Shown piece after piece: positions 48,109-57,935 of a DNA stretch of 64,000 nucleotides; position 1 is the first letter of the stretch, and each line of letters opens with the position of its first letter. Below the pieces are notes generated by a model. That model had not been told where the DNA came from. It searched no databases and saw only the letters and a list, made by a program, of their open reading frames with translations. The stretch is from the NCBI GenBank assembly GCA_009746045.1, contig RPFO01000579.1, positions 451,160-515,159 on the forward strand, given 5' to 3'. Source of the stretch: Mesostigma viride (taxonomy: Eukaryota > Streptophyta > Mesostigmatophyceae > Mesostigmatales > Mesostigmataceae). The position numbers and the translations under genes are program-made.

Positions 48109-48985
48109 ATGGCGCTCGAGGCTCGGGCGGTTGGTCTAGAAATCAGCCCCAAAACGGAGGCCCTGGCCCTCGGCATGGCAGGGCCCCCACCCACACTCCG
48201 CCTCTTAGACGATGCCGAGGTCAACTACCCTACTTCAGGCCGCTTCAAGCTGCTCGGCAGTTGGCTTCCCGACTGCGAGGACGACATGACGACACGGATC
48301 GGCATGGCGTGGGCGCACCTCCATTACCACCGCCGCTGGTGGAGCAACCCCGCCCTACCCCGGATCGTCAAGCACGTGACCTCTTCAAGGTCGTCATTCT
48401 GACGATCCTGACCTACGGCGCCGTCGGAGACGTGGACACTGATGCAGGAGCTGGAGCAACGACTCGACGGCGCCGTCACCAAGATGCTGCGCAAGGCCCT
48501 TAACATCCCCTTTGGTTTGCACATTAGTAATGAGGACTTGTACGCTGATTTGCCCTATGTTTCCCACATTATTAGGCACAGGCGCCTGGGCCTAGCCGGG
48601 CACCTGGCCCGCACAGATCAGGTAGATACATCAGATAGACTAGCTGGCACCAAGCCCGCCCAGCCTGGGCGATATGTCCTCACCTGGCGTGCCCCCGGCC
48701 GCGCGCGGCAGGGCCGCCACCCGTGGACTTTTCGTGATAGACTCGGCGCATGGACATGTGCTACACTAGACGTGACGGGCTCACCCCCGGGCAACCTCCT
48801 GGTTTGTCTGTAATATGGTGGAGGCAGATGGTGCGCAAGGATAGATGGCAAGTAGTGATGAAGGAGACCACCCCCAAGCCTGTGGGGGCTCCGCGTGTGA
48901 CCAAGTATGGCATTCATAGCGATTCGGGCCGCGGTGCCCACACCCCTGTAACTAGGACCTAGATAGCTTATACCATCCATTCCAT
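48109..48985 (+). pseudogene. LINE family A reverse-transcriptase ORF, longest C-terminal copy
   Basis: Two overlapping frames give VNYPTSGRFKLLGSWLPD, DDMTTRIGMAWA, a degraded ILTYGAxxW block, then LEQRLDGAVTKMLRKALNIP, IIRHRRLGLAGHLARTD and onward to the stop at 48958-48960. These are the successive landmarks of the LINE RT thumb and post-RT region (YGAETW block, RLD...R block, IR-RRL-GH block). Frameshifted near 48,390. Its 3' UTR is entered by copy B4 at 48985. Confidence 0.7.
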
Positions 48986-49661
48986 TTCTTTTCTCAGACG
49001 CCGCAAGCGGCTCGAGAAGACTCTCTTCGATCACCCTTGATGACGACTTGACCCTGGCGCAGCAACAACGGCGACGGGAGCTATGGCCGACCTACCTCCA
49101 GCTCCGGCAGACCAAGGCGGGGCAGCCGGTGTACTGGAAGGGGGCGGCCATCTACGTCGGCCACAAGCCCTGGCAGGCGACCCCCGCGGCCCCAGCGACT
49201 CCAGACGCCCCAGCTTAGGGGAATACAGCAGTAGTAGTGTAGAATAGATAGACCGTGGCCATGTACATGTACGCCTCCTAGAGGCCCTATCCCAGCTAAG
49301 CCACGCGCTTTATTTAATCATGTACATGTGTGCCTATGATGTGCCACACTCCAGATGATGCCTAGCTTTATTTAGTTATGTTGTGCCCATGCAGGGAGTA
49401 ACTCTCTGCTGAGACGCCATGCCCTAGCTTCTTTGTATAGCTATGCTGATCTTCCCCCCCATGACAGGCTCCCCCTTCGCTGGGCATAGCTTGAAGATCA
49501 TGGGGCTGCATGTGCCCTGGTGCACCTAGAGCAAGGGTCCTTTACATCCCCACCCTTGCAGGAAGTAGCTTAGGATGTATGATAGGCCATATGCCCCCTC
49601 TCAAGGGCTATGTGCTACATATACTCCCAACGGAGTTATGTTACAATTCAATTCAATTCAA
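48986..49661 (+). mobile_element. LINE family B copy B4 (5' truncated)
   Basis: 676 bp between TCCATTCCAT at 48976-48985 and 49662-49671. Contains the ORF1 C-terminus (LDDDLTLAQQQRRRELWPTY to KPWQATPA, stop at 49216-49218), the 3' UTR, hairpin ACTCC-CAAC-GGAGT (49623-49636) and an ATTCA-repeat tail. The target position is the same nucleotide as in copy B1. Confidence 0.75.
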
Positions 49662-49717
49662 TCCATTCCATCCCATGTTCCCGGCCTCCCGGAAGCAAAC
49701 CATTTTTTCCTCCTGTT

Positions 49718-50384
49718 CACGTTTGCCCGGACTTACAGACTTTTTTTTTTCAAACTTATAGCCCGAGGCGGGGCCCGAGATTAATTAAGAGGTACCTTGA
49801 AATTAAATAAGAGACATGCCTCTATCCAGATATATTTTTGGACGCGAGTTGCGATTGGCGTTAACTTGTAGTAGTGGACGACAACATGTCAAGCCCTTTA
49901 TCATTCCGTTTATCAAGCCGTTTTTCATCTCGACTTTTACATTTTCACGAAGTTGTCAAAAAAAGATCAGTTATATACCCGACTTCTCCTTTAAATCTCA
50001 TCGACCGGGTTTCGAAACAACCCACCAACGTGGTAGATGCAGATCCAACGGAGTAAACAACGTCACGACCGACGCGGCGCCAAATAGTCGCCTAGGTTCC
50101 TAGCTTTTCTGCGTCGTACAACCTCGTGCCGCGTCGTGTACCCGTGAGATGTACCCGTGAGATGCAAAATCCGTCGTGCAGTACCACCAGTGCACTACCA
50201 ATCTATCAGTCGTACAATACTACAGCCAACAGAAACTCGCCTCCAAAACTATATATTCATAGATGCACGCCTCTTATTTAATTCCAAGGTACCTCTTATT
50301 TAATCTCAGCCCCCGCAGGCCGCAGACTTGTCTTCTCCCGGTCAGCTAGGGCTAAGTTTTGCAAAAAACCTAAGTCCTAAGTCG
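49718..50384. mobile_element. insertion with 21-bp flanking direct repeats and a 70-bp internal inverted repeat
   Basis: AAACCATTTTTTCCTCCTGT (plus T) occurs at 49697-49717 and again at 50385-50405. Between them, 49771-49839 and 50245-50314 are inverted copies of each other (GAGATTAA, TAAGAGGTACCTT, AATTAAATAAGAG). The class is unknown. The long flanking repeat would fit a non-LTR insertion with a fold-back interior. Confidence 0.5.
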
Positions 50385-50473
50385 AAACCATTTTTTCCTC
50401 CTGTTAACGCAGGAATGGCTGTACGTAGCTTCTAACTCTAGTCCACACTGACACTTAAAAAAGGATCACTTAT

Positions 50474-51047
50474 TGTTACGTCGCGTAACTTTTGTTGTTG
50501 TTACGGACGTAAATTAGGTTCCTTGTTGCCTCAGCCATTCCGGAGCAGTTCGCTGACTTTCCTAGGCTTACGTGTAGTAAGGACCTTTTGGCCGGTCGGT
50601 ACCGGGCCTTGTGACGTGGCAATTGTACAGTATGGTGGTTCGGTGCAGTCGCGCCGCGCTGCGTACTTTAGTAGTGGTCCTTTTATCCTGCGTGTGAACC
50701 TTGTGGACGTGCGTTGGTCCTGTGGGCGAGGGTCGATGTCGGCCCGAGCATACACGCCTGTCGGCGATCATTTATGCAGCAGTTGTCCTTCGTGAATGGC
50801 ACTCGGCGTGTGTTAAATGAATTAACACATATAGGCTTGGGTCACGGCAGTGTAGTATTGTTTCCTTCGTAGTACCCTGGTTTTATTCGGTATATGGCGT
50901 ATTATAAGGGAATGCATTGAGAAGCAGCGTCGTCGCGTCCTAGGTCTTATAGCCAATATAGCTCCTCACTCCTAGGTAGGTGCCTCATCACTAGTTTAGG
51001 TAAGGTTAGGCGAGATGTTTGGGATAGAGTCGAGACAGGACGTAACA
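50474..51047 (+). repeat. 5' LTR of the gypsy element
   Basis: 574 bp with perfect 9-bp inverted termini TGTTACGTC...GACGTAACA. Called from the termini and the adjoining primer site, because the partner LTR lies outside the window. Confidence 0.75.
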
Positions 51048-51048
51048 A

Positions 51049-51060
51049 TGGTAGCGGAGG
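51049..51060 (+). promoter_or_regulatory. primer-binding site of the gypsy element
   Basis: TGGTAGCGGAGG one base after the LTR. It resembles the initiator-Met type TGGTATCAGAGC with three changes. Confidence 0.65.
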
Positions 51061-51524
51061 TTTAGGTAGACGCGACGAAGTTCCCTTGCAACCCTATACG
51101 CCAGAGGCCTTCCGCGGCCAGGGCACAGAAGAAGACAACCTCTTGACAGGTAATGGGCGGGTCGCCTGCAAGCTAGGGGGGTAGTGCTGCCCGATTCGGG
51201 ACACGCCCTGCCTAGAAGTTAGACCTGCTCAAAGCGGATGAACTCCTCACGTAGCTAGTTCCTTTTCCTTTTCCTTTTCCATCTGTGTGTGCATTTCCTT
51301 GCTGGGTGCTGTTTGACGTTAGATAGTGGGTTTGACGGTTCAATAGGGATGGATAGTGGGACGATTAGCGTCCCTTTAGACTACACCTCTTTTCCGTGCA
51401 TGCTGCTGCGTTTTCTTATATGCTCGTTAGCTCTAGGCGAGCATCATAGATGCTTTGTGGGGGGCGGAGGAGAGGTAGGACCTCCTCCACCTCAAGTGCC
51501 TCCTACCCGTTCATTAGGATTCAA

Positions 51525-51598
51525 TCGGCTAGAATAGGAAAGTGCCTAGGAATAGATTCGGCTAGAATAGGAAAGTGCCTAGGAATAGATTCGGCTAG
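51525..51598 (+). repeat. 33-bp tandem duplication in the gypsy leader
   Basis: Two complete units starting TCGGCTAGAATAGGAAAGTG at 51525 and 51558, plus a partial third at 51591. Confidence 0.9.
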
Positions 51599-51786
51599 TC
51601 GCCGATGCTAGAACGTTGTTCATCGCCTTCCACTCTCTTTTACGCTTGGATGTATATGCCTACGTTTAGACCCTTGTGGTTGGTGTTGTACCCCACAGCA
51701 GGAGTTCCTCGGCTACGGCGTTGGTCATCGACGACCATTTGGGCGCCATCTTTCAACGACTCCCATATCAGTGCCTACTATTGCCT

Positions 51787-52316
51787 ATGAAACCTGATCG
51801 GTCTTCCCCTACCCCTGCCTTCAATGTACAAGGTAACCCTACTGATACCCCTAAGGTTAGGGCTGCCCAGCAACGGGCCAGTGAGCCAATACGTCCTCCC
51901 CCTGTCACTATACTTCTACCCTTCCTGCAGCCCCTACCTCTGGTGCTGTACCCCCAAGACGTTCTTTTCCTTCTCATTCGACTAGTAATAATAGCTTAGC
52001 AAAATAAGTACTACGTAGTTATTACCCCTCAATGGGCATCTATTTTCTTATCGTGGGCCGATGCTAGGAAGTTCGTTTAGTCGCGTACATATACTGTCCC
52101 CAAATATAAGAAGTTTATGTCCTTTGAAGAAACTCAGACCTACCTTTTAACTCATAGTGAATCAGATGTAGGCCTCCATTCTCGTCCTGCTCCTCTTGCT
52201 CGCCCTTCGGTAGATAGCCTTGTTTTGGTTACACCACCTCCATCTCCCCCTCGTCCTACGGTGTCATCCTCCTCTAGTGTAGATACTCCTCTCACCTTAG
52301 AGTTTGGCTCCCTATC
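51787..52316 (+). pseudogene. gypsy N-terminal ORF with RNase H1 hybrid-binding / viroplasmin-like domain
   Basis: A Pro/Ser-rich leader (MKPDRSSPTP onward, one frame change near 52000) leads into NKYYVVITPQWASIFLSW, then ADARKFV-TAG-SRTYTV and PKYKKFMSFEETQTYL. This matches the pattern of the Pfam Cauli_VI / RNase H1 N-terminal domain: YYVV at the first strand, G/S-I-F/Y-x-S-W at the second, KYKxF and the final EExxxxL helix. In RNase H1 the domain binds RNA-DNA hybrids. Here it precedes gag. In-frame TAG codons at 51997 and 52078 break it. The copia element cuts in after LEFGSL. Confidence 0.6.
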
Positions 52317-52960
52317 ACTTAGATGAACGCGGATCAGTGAGTTTCTGGTCTTCCCAAGATGTGATGAATGGAGCCATGGTTTCAACCAGCGGCTTTTAAC
52401 CTTTACCACAGTTGCCTCACTACCCTGTGGTCACTAGCCTGAGGCGGCAGTACCCACGGACGGTGTTGGGAAAAGACGCTTGGCCACTGCTGTGTCCGAG
52501 CCTTTCTAGGTCTCACCATTGCTGCCAGGCCTTGCACGCCTTGGCAGGTCCGCCACTGTCAATTTCCTTGGTTGCATCAATCCAGGACTTCTGTCCTTCC
52601 ATGAATGACAGTAACGCTCTGGATTTATCCGTCATGACAAGTACCCGTCCATCCCAGGCCTGCAGGACTGCCAGTCCTGAAGTCCTGTGACATTCTTGGT
52701 ACCATCAACCAATATTGACCACAGTACCTCCTAGTGACAGTCGGTCCTGTGACACGTAACGTGTGATGGTTCACCCAACACTGCCACGTGCCCTGTCCCT
52801 CACGTGTCCTTAGTCCTGGTACTGCTGTAGCGTCCGGCGGCATTACTTCGGGACTTGATAACTCTCAAGTTCCTTGTCCAAATGAGGCGTTTAGCACGGC
52901 GTTGGAAAGGCCACTTCAAGTATGACATGCTTAGCATATTGCATCACCAATATGCTAACT
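52317..52960 (-). repeat. 3' LTR of the copia-like element
   Basis: 644 bp. In the element sense it begins AGTTAGCATATTGG and ends CATCTAAGT, so the termini are AGTTAG/CTAAGT rather than TG/CA. A purine-rich AAAACAAGAAAGGG stretch lies 4 bp upstream (52965-52978) and may serve as polypurine tract. Confidence 0.85.
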
Positions 52961-53896
52961 CCAACCCTTTCTTGTTTTGGAGCTGCAAACTTCACACCAT
53001 GACCAACCCATTCCTTGCTGCCTTGTGAAATGGACACCTGGTTACCCTGGACTTATAATAAGCCTCATGAGCACCCCTTTTGCCACCTTAATGGTATCCT
53101 TCTTAGGGATCTATGGTTCAACCCTGCCATCTGATCATTAACTTGACCTGCAGGTCATCCCCAACCCTTTCTTTTGCAACTGTACCTTGGCTTGGGCTTA
53201 AAGGAGGATATTGAATATTCCTTAGGCAACATATCCTGGATATCTGAATGAGAGGCCCTGACTACAGGAAACGTATTACAGTGAGTTCCTGGTCTTCCCA
53301 GTTATCACTGGCGCCCGTTTCATGGCGCCCGCCCCGAGCGTTCCAGGCATCATCCATCCAAACGTTCACCAATGGAAACCACTTCAACACCACTGTGCCA
53401 ACTGCTTGATGGGGAGCCCATGTCATCACTGGGTGTTAAAGCCCAGGAGTCATACATACCAGGCTGTGGCTCAACTAGGGAATCGAACCCTACCCCAGAA
53501 TCCCCAGGTTAAACTTAACCTGGTCACATGACAGACAACAAGAGAGATTGGCATACAACATGATTATGTTTTATTATAGAATATCCACCAAAACCAATGC
53601 TGAGCGTTCCCAGTGGACCAGCCTGCACCAGCAAGGCCCAACTGTCAGGTTACAACACCATAATATCCAAGGTTGTCACTTATTCACAGCTAAAGAGAAC
53701 TAAACAAGAGAGATATATACAAACAACCTGGAAGAACTCTCAACATGGCCTGCCCTGTCATGGCCTAACTGCCCGAGGCCAAAGGCATCCCACTGTGCTA
53801 ATCCTTTACAGGAAGAGCTTGCTCCTGTTGAGCCTTCTACCTGCTTGGTGACAGGTAGGCTACCTGTTGCCCTCCCCCTGGGGACAACAGCACTGG
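52961..53896 (-). other. 3' untranslated region of the copia-like element
   Basis: No conserved coding frame. It contains a 20-bp echo of the LTR end (CAGTGAGTTCCTGGTCTTCC at 53278, versus CAGTGAGTTTCTGGTCTTCC in the LTR). Confidence 0.55.
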
Positions 53897-54412
53897 TCAG
53901 CCACCAACTGGCAAAGGCTGGACTTCAGTCCCACCAGAAAAGGGGTACATGAGCCCTTTGAGCACAGGGTATTGCAGCTCAGCCTTGCTCTCCAGCTTGG
54001 TGAGGGCGTCTGCTGGGTTGTCAACACCAGGCACATGTTCAAGATGAGCAAGGTAAGACATCTCCTTCAGCAACAAATAATCAAGATCCCTGCTCCTGGC
54101 GAGCTGTCTGTGCACAAACTGCACCATGCCCATGCTGTCTGTCTTGACCAGTGTGTGCAGCTGCAAGCTACAGGAAGCTACCTGACAGAGCTGGTAGAAT
54201 AACTCCCTGAGGTAAAGAGCAGTGTGTAGCCCCTCACATATTGCCCTGCACTCAGCAATGTCACTGCTGGGCGTCACCCTGTTCTGTAACCTACTGTACC
54301 AGCTGACCAGAGAAGTGTGCTCCTGTTGTAGTGTAATGAGTGCTGCTGCCCTGCCCCTGACATCCGTCACCTTCCTGCTGTCCATGGAACTGTCCACAAA
54401 AGCACCATGTTG
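53897..54412 (-). pseudogene. RNase H domain of the copia-like pol, one frame off RT
   Basis: Reads HGAFVDSSMDSRKVTDVRGR, SDIAECRAICEGLHTALYL, LVKTDSMGMVQFV and HVPGVDNPADALTK. These give the D, E, D landmarks and the PADxLTK signature of copia RNase H. It is displaced by one base from the RT frame. A single lost A near 54,412 (AAACCACTCAA where AAACCAACTCAA would keep frame) would explain it. It could be a sequencing error, a fresh mutation, or less likely recoding. Confidence 0.7.
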
Positions 54413-56157
54413 AGTGGTTTGTACAAGTCCACAGCTGCCAGTATGAGTGGAGGTGAGCTCCTGACAGACTCAACCACCTGCTCTGCCCCTACCTCAACCA
54501 GCTGAGCATCTGTGAGCCTACTCAGCACCAACAAATCTGGGGCACAAATGCTAGCTAGCCAAGCCAACATTCCCCTGATTGTGGCACACCTGGCCTGGGT
54601 AATGGGCTGCTGGAGGGCATCAATGATCTGCTGAGGATAGTTGTTGCCACCCTCCATCTTGATAAACCAAGTACCTGCCCTCTTGATCAGCGTGGCCTGC
54701 ATTCCACAAAACACCATGGGCTCATCCTGCTTCATGTGCTGGACCTTTCCTAACTCAAACCTCTTCTGGATCTTGGACAGTACTGAATCCACCCACTCAG
54801 GAGGCCCTAGAAGGTGCAGGTCATCTCCATGCAGAGATGCAAACACAGGCAACCCTTCATGAGTACTCTGGAACAAGCAAGGATCAACTGGAGACACAGT
54901 AAAGCCACAGTGAGTTTTCAGAAACTTTTCCAGGCTCTTTCTCCAGATGATAGGGCTGGACCTGAGTCCCTCCAAACCCTTGAGTATTCTGAGATATTTT
55001 GACTTGATCTCTGCTCTCCACACCTTGGGCACTGTTACAAAGAAGGGAGGGATATCACGCCACGTCTCCTTGGCCTGCTCCACATCACCTTTAAGAAAAG
55101 CCCTCTTGAAATCAATCAGCACAGAGCTGTACGCAATGCCCTTGACCAGGAAAGACAGATATATACACAGAACAATCCTCCAGGTATCATGCAGCATCCC
55201 AGGCGTATACAACTCCTCATCTGTCAGCTCCCCCGTGCCATGGTACTCAGTCACAACTGGCCTCACATGTGGCACCTGCACACCGTCTATCTCCTTCAGC
55301 TTGAGCACAAACAAGAGCCTTAGCAACTGATGCTCCCTGGGCAACTCATCCACAGGCTCAGCACAGTTAGACACTATCCAGTCATGCCCACTGGAGACAA
55401 ACCCTAGAATCCATGCCTTAGCCATCTTGGGGCTTTGCATCAACTCTACCAACTGGTGCCAGGAAATAGGACTGTGACCAGCAATCTGGTACTTGTGCAC
55501 CCCCAAGTCCCGTGGATCTAGGGTGGTTGGGATGATCAACAAGTCCTCAGCAATGGGCTCCTTGCCTTCAGGCCCCACACTCTGCTGTCCCTTCACAGCC
55601 TTGACTGCCACAGCTAGACCCTTGGAGTAGTGATATCTCTGGAGGGGCAAACTGCCATGACCTTCTAGTGCAAGCTCATCTGCTGACAGAGTCACTCCTG
55701 GCATGCACAAGAAATTCTGGCCCAAAATGGCAGGCCCCTGGTACCCTTCCACCACACAGAACGCAGTGGGGACACCCAGGATAGGCACAGTCACTTCCCC
55801 TAGGATCTTCATTGTTACAGTGCCCGTGAAGTCACTCACTGCCCTGCAGCCAGCCTTATTCATTTTCAGGCCCTGAGCATCCTCCACCCTGATGATAGAC
55901 ACCTCTGAGTTAGTATCCACTTCTAGGGTAGCAGCCCAGCAAGAACCCCATTCAGTCAACTTAGATACCTTGGGATCCTTGTGCTTGTGGAACATGAGCG
56001 ACCGGACAATGTCTGCCATGAGTGGCCTCTTGGACCCTGGTGCAGGCCCAGCCAGTTGGATGGAGACTATGGACGACGAACAACTGCTGAAGCTGAAAGC
56101 GAATGGTGATTGTATTAGCAATAATACAATGAGAGAGCAATGGAAGCTGAGGGCTCA
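54367..56157 (-). CDS. protease-like domain plus copia-type reverse transcriptase (ORF3)
   Basis: Open from about 56157 with no upstream ATG; the first ATG codons are MADIVRSL and MFHKHKD near 56,020. The first domain reads ATLEVDTNSEVSII, then GTVTMKILGEVTVPI and GPAILGQNFL, the retropepsin pattern (active-site loop, two strands, ILGxxFL), with DTN where DT/SG is usual. RT follows: VLIDFKRAFLKGDV (first Asp), RILKGLEGLRSSPIIW, DPCLFQS, LHGDDLHLLGP (the Asp pair, with HG for the usual YV) and IQKRFELGKVQHM. The order of copia motifs is complete up to the RNase H frameshift. Translation access is unexplained, because it lies in another frame about 290 nt downstream of the integrase stop. Confidence 0.8.
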
Positions 56158-56304
56158 GAATGGAACGTCTGGGCAAACTCGGGTGCTGCGGCACTCCCCA
56201 GTGCTACGCCTATATGCCTATGGCGGTGCTACCTGCAGCACCTCACCAGTGGACAACTGTACACTGCAATGCCATGCGACCACGTCACTAGCAACCAGCT
56301 AAGA

Positions 56305-56433
56305 CTCGGCCCGTCAGGCCCGGCTACACCGGACCTGGCGGGTCGAGCTAGCAACTAGGAACAGTCTGGCACTAACTGCACGTCAGTCCACCTGACGCCT
56401 CAGTACCGTACGCCCTGCCGTACAGTACTGAGG
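56305..56433 (-). promoter_or_regulatory. two predicted RNA hairpins between integrase ORF and protease-RT ORF
   Basis: Hairpin 1 is 56398-56411 with 56420-56433 (9 bp, one mismatch, 4 bp, 8-nt loop), starting 8 nt after the integrase TGA (56442-56444). Hairpin 2 is 56305-56323 with 56329-56347, 17 of 19 positions paired, 5-nt loop. An 8-nt spacer between a stop codon and a structure is typical of readthrough stimulators, but the following frame is quickly closed, so the role is open. Confidence 0.5.
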
Positions 56434-56441
56434 TGTCCCGC

Positions 56442-57932
56442 TCAGCCGCGGTAGGCAATACGCGGCGCGCAGGCCGGAAATCCGTGTGTCAGCCTAAGCA
56501 TCTCATCTAACTCAGCCCCCGTTGGCTCCACCACAGGTGATGCAGTTGCCTCCTGCACCTCATCATCATCAGAGGGATAGCCAACTCCCACGTCAGTGAC
56601 AGGCACATCAACTACCTGGTCCTTAACCTGGCCCTCCAGCCAACACTGGGGTCCAGGCCCGTCTGCAGGCCAGATTGCATGTGGCTTGCGTTCCTTGACG
56701 TTGGCCCAGCTCAACCTGTAAACATGCCTGGGATTACTCTCCAAGGCCACAAGGCAGGAACGATTGGCATCTTCCACACAGGTCACCACCCCGTTCTGCC
56801 ACTTGCCCCTCTTGCCCTGCATTGATGGCTCCTTCCACATCCTGACCTTCAGCCCCACCTGAGGCCTCAGCACATTCCAGCCCCTATCCTTGCGTCTCAA
56901 CTGAGCAAACACCCTGTCTGCTTTCCTCAAGCAAGCCTGGACCACTTCCTGGGCTAGCATCCCAAACTGCAGTGCTACAGGATTGACAGCCACCCCGTCA
57001 TAATAGTAGTTTATTCTGAGGTTCAGCTGTTCTTCCACCTGCCTGGTCCACACTGCCCTCTCCAAAGCAGATGCTACCAGTGGCACCTTAGGTTCTGCCA
57101 GCACTACGGTCTTGACCTCCCTGATGGATCTCTCCACAGCACCTTGCTGTCCATGGCTCTCCCTGGGCGTGACCAGCAGCTTGCATGGCAGTTGCTCCTG
57201 CTGTGACAGTAGGCACTCAAACTGAATATCAGCCTGTACTGTCTTGTACACCCCAAAGCCTGGTAAGAGAGTCTGCAAGCCCAGCAGCAGGGTATTCCCC
57301 TTCATATCTGGCAGAATCTGGAGCAGCCTGTACCTGCTAAATCTGTCCACTGCCACCAAAATGTATAAGCCCCTGATATGCTGGACGTCTACCTGGATGT
57401 CCCCCTTCTCCCTGGCAGGCTCCCTAGCATGGGACCTTGGCTTCTTGGCAGCATTCTCCTTACAAGCACATTGCTCAGCTGCAGCCCTGCATGCTTCCCT
57501 CAGTGGCTCATCTCCAATCTTCCAACCAAACATCTCAGCCATGGCTGTGTGACCAAAGATATTGTGCAGCCTGCGTCCAGCATCCGTGTAGCTCAGTTGC
57601 CTAGCCAGATTACGCACCTGGGAAGACGCCTGGACGGGCCCTGCGTGTGAGGACGCAACATCCACCTTCTGCATCTTGGATCCAGAGGACCCAGCAGACC
57701 CTCCCAGCAGAGCATCTAGGCTCCCAGAGCCAACCCTGTCTGGGGACCCTCCACCTGTTGACAGTTGAGGGGATTGTTGTGCTGCAGCATGCATGCAATC
57801 TTGTGGAATGAGAACATCAGTACACCCCTGGTGCTGATCAGAGGTGGCACCCTGCCCAGATTTATTTACATGTGAAGCTGTGTCCCCACAGGGTGTCTCA
57901 CTATTATGTACTCGGGACTGCTTCACTAGTCA
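56442..57932 (-). CDS. integrase of the copia-like element, in frame with gag after a TGA
   Basis: Directly follows the gag stop in the same frame: TGA, CTA, GTG, AAG. There is no ATG near the start, which argues for readthrough. A Ser/Gly-rich linker leads to LHNIFGHTAMAEM and a CxC pair (HHCC zinc-binding region, GAG-pre-integrase type). The catalytic core follows: DVQH (first Asp), ILVAVDRFSRYRLLQ, TVQADIQFE (second Asp) and RESHGQQGAVERSIREVK (Glu). C-terminal segments include RMWKEP and GKWQNGVVTCVED. No protease domain is present before it. The ORF ends IAYRG-TGA. Confidence 0.82.
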
Positions 57933-57935
57933 CTT
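57930..57935 (-). promoter_or_regulatory. gag-pol stop in readthrough context
   Basis: Sense sequence AAG-TGA-CTA-GTG. UGA followed by CUAG is the best characterised leaky stop context in eukaryotic cells and alphavirus-like systems. The stop itself is at 57930-57932 and the CTAG at 57926-57929. Confidence 0.7.

Noticed and set aside
25926-49661. A LINE with reversed gene order (RT then ORF1)
   Set aside because: The apparent order arises because family-B copies with their own target duplications are inserted in family A tails.
51676-51999. Separate 107-codon gene
   Set aside because: It is the out-of-frame and partly in-frame reading of the Pro/Ser-rich gypsy leader protein that continues into the hybrid-binding domain.
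53281-53330. Third LTR copy near 53.3 kb
   Set aside because: Only about 24 bp resemble the LTR end; the rest is unrelated.
56095-56480. Intron joining integrase and protease-RT ORFs
   Set aside because: A plausible branch point and acceptor exist, but the acceptors are in phase 2 and I found no GT donor of that phase at the end of the integrase ORF.
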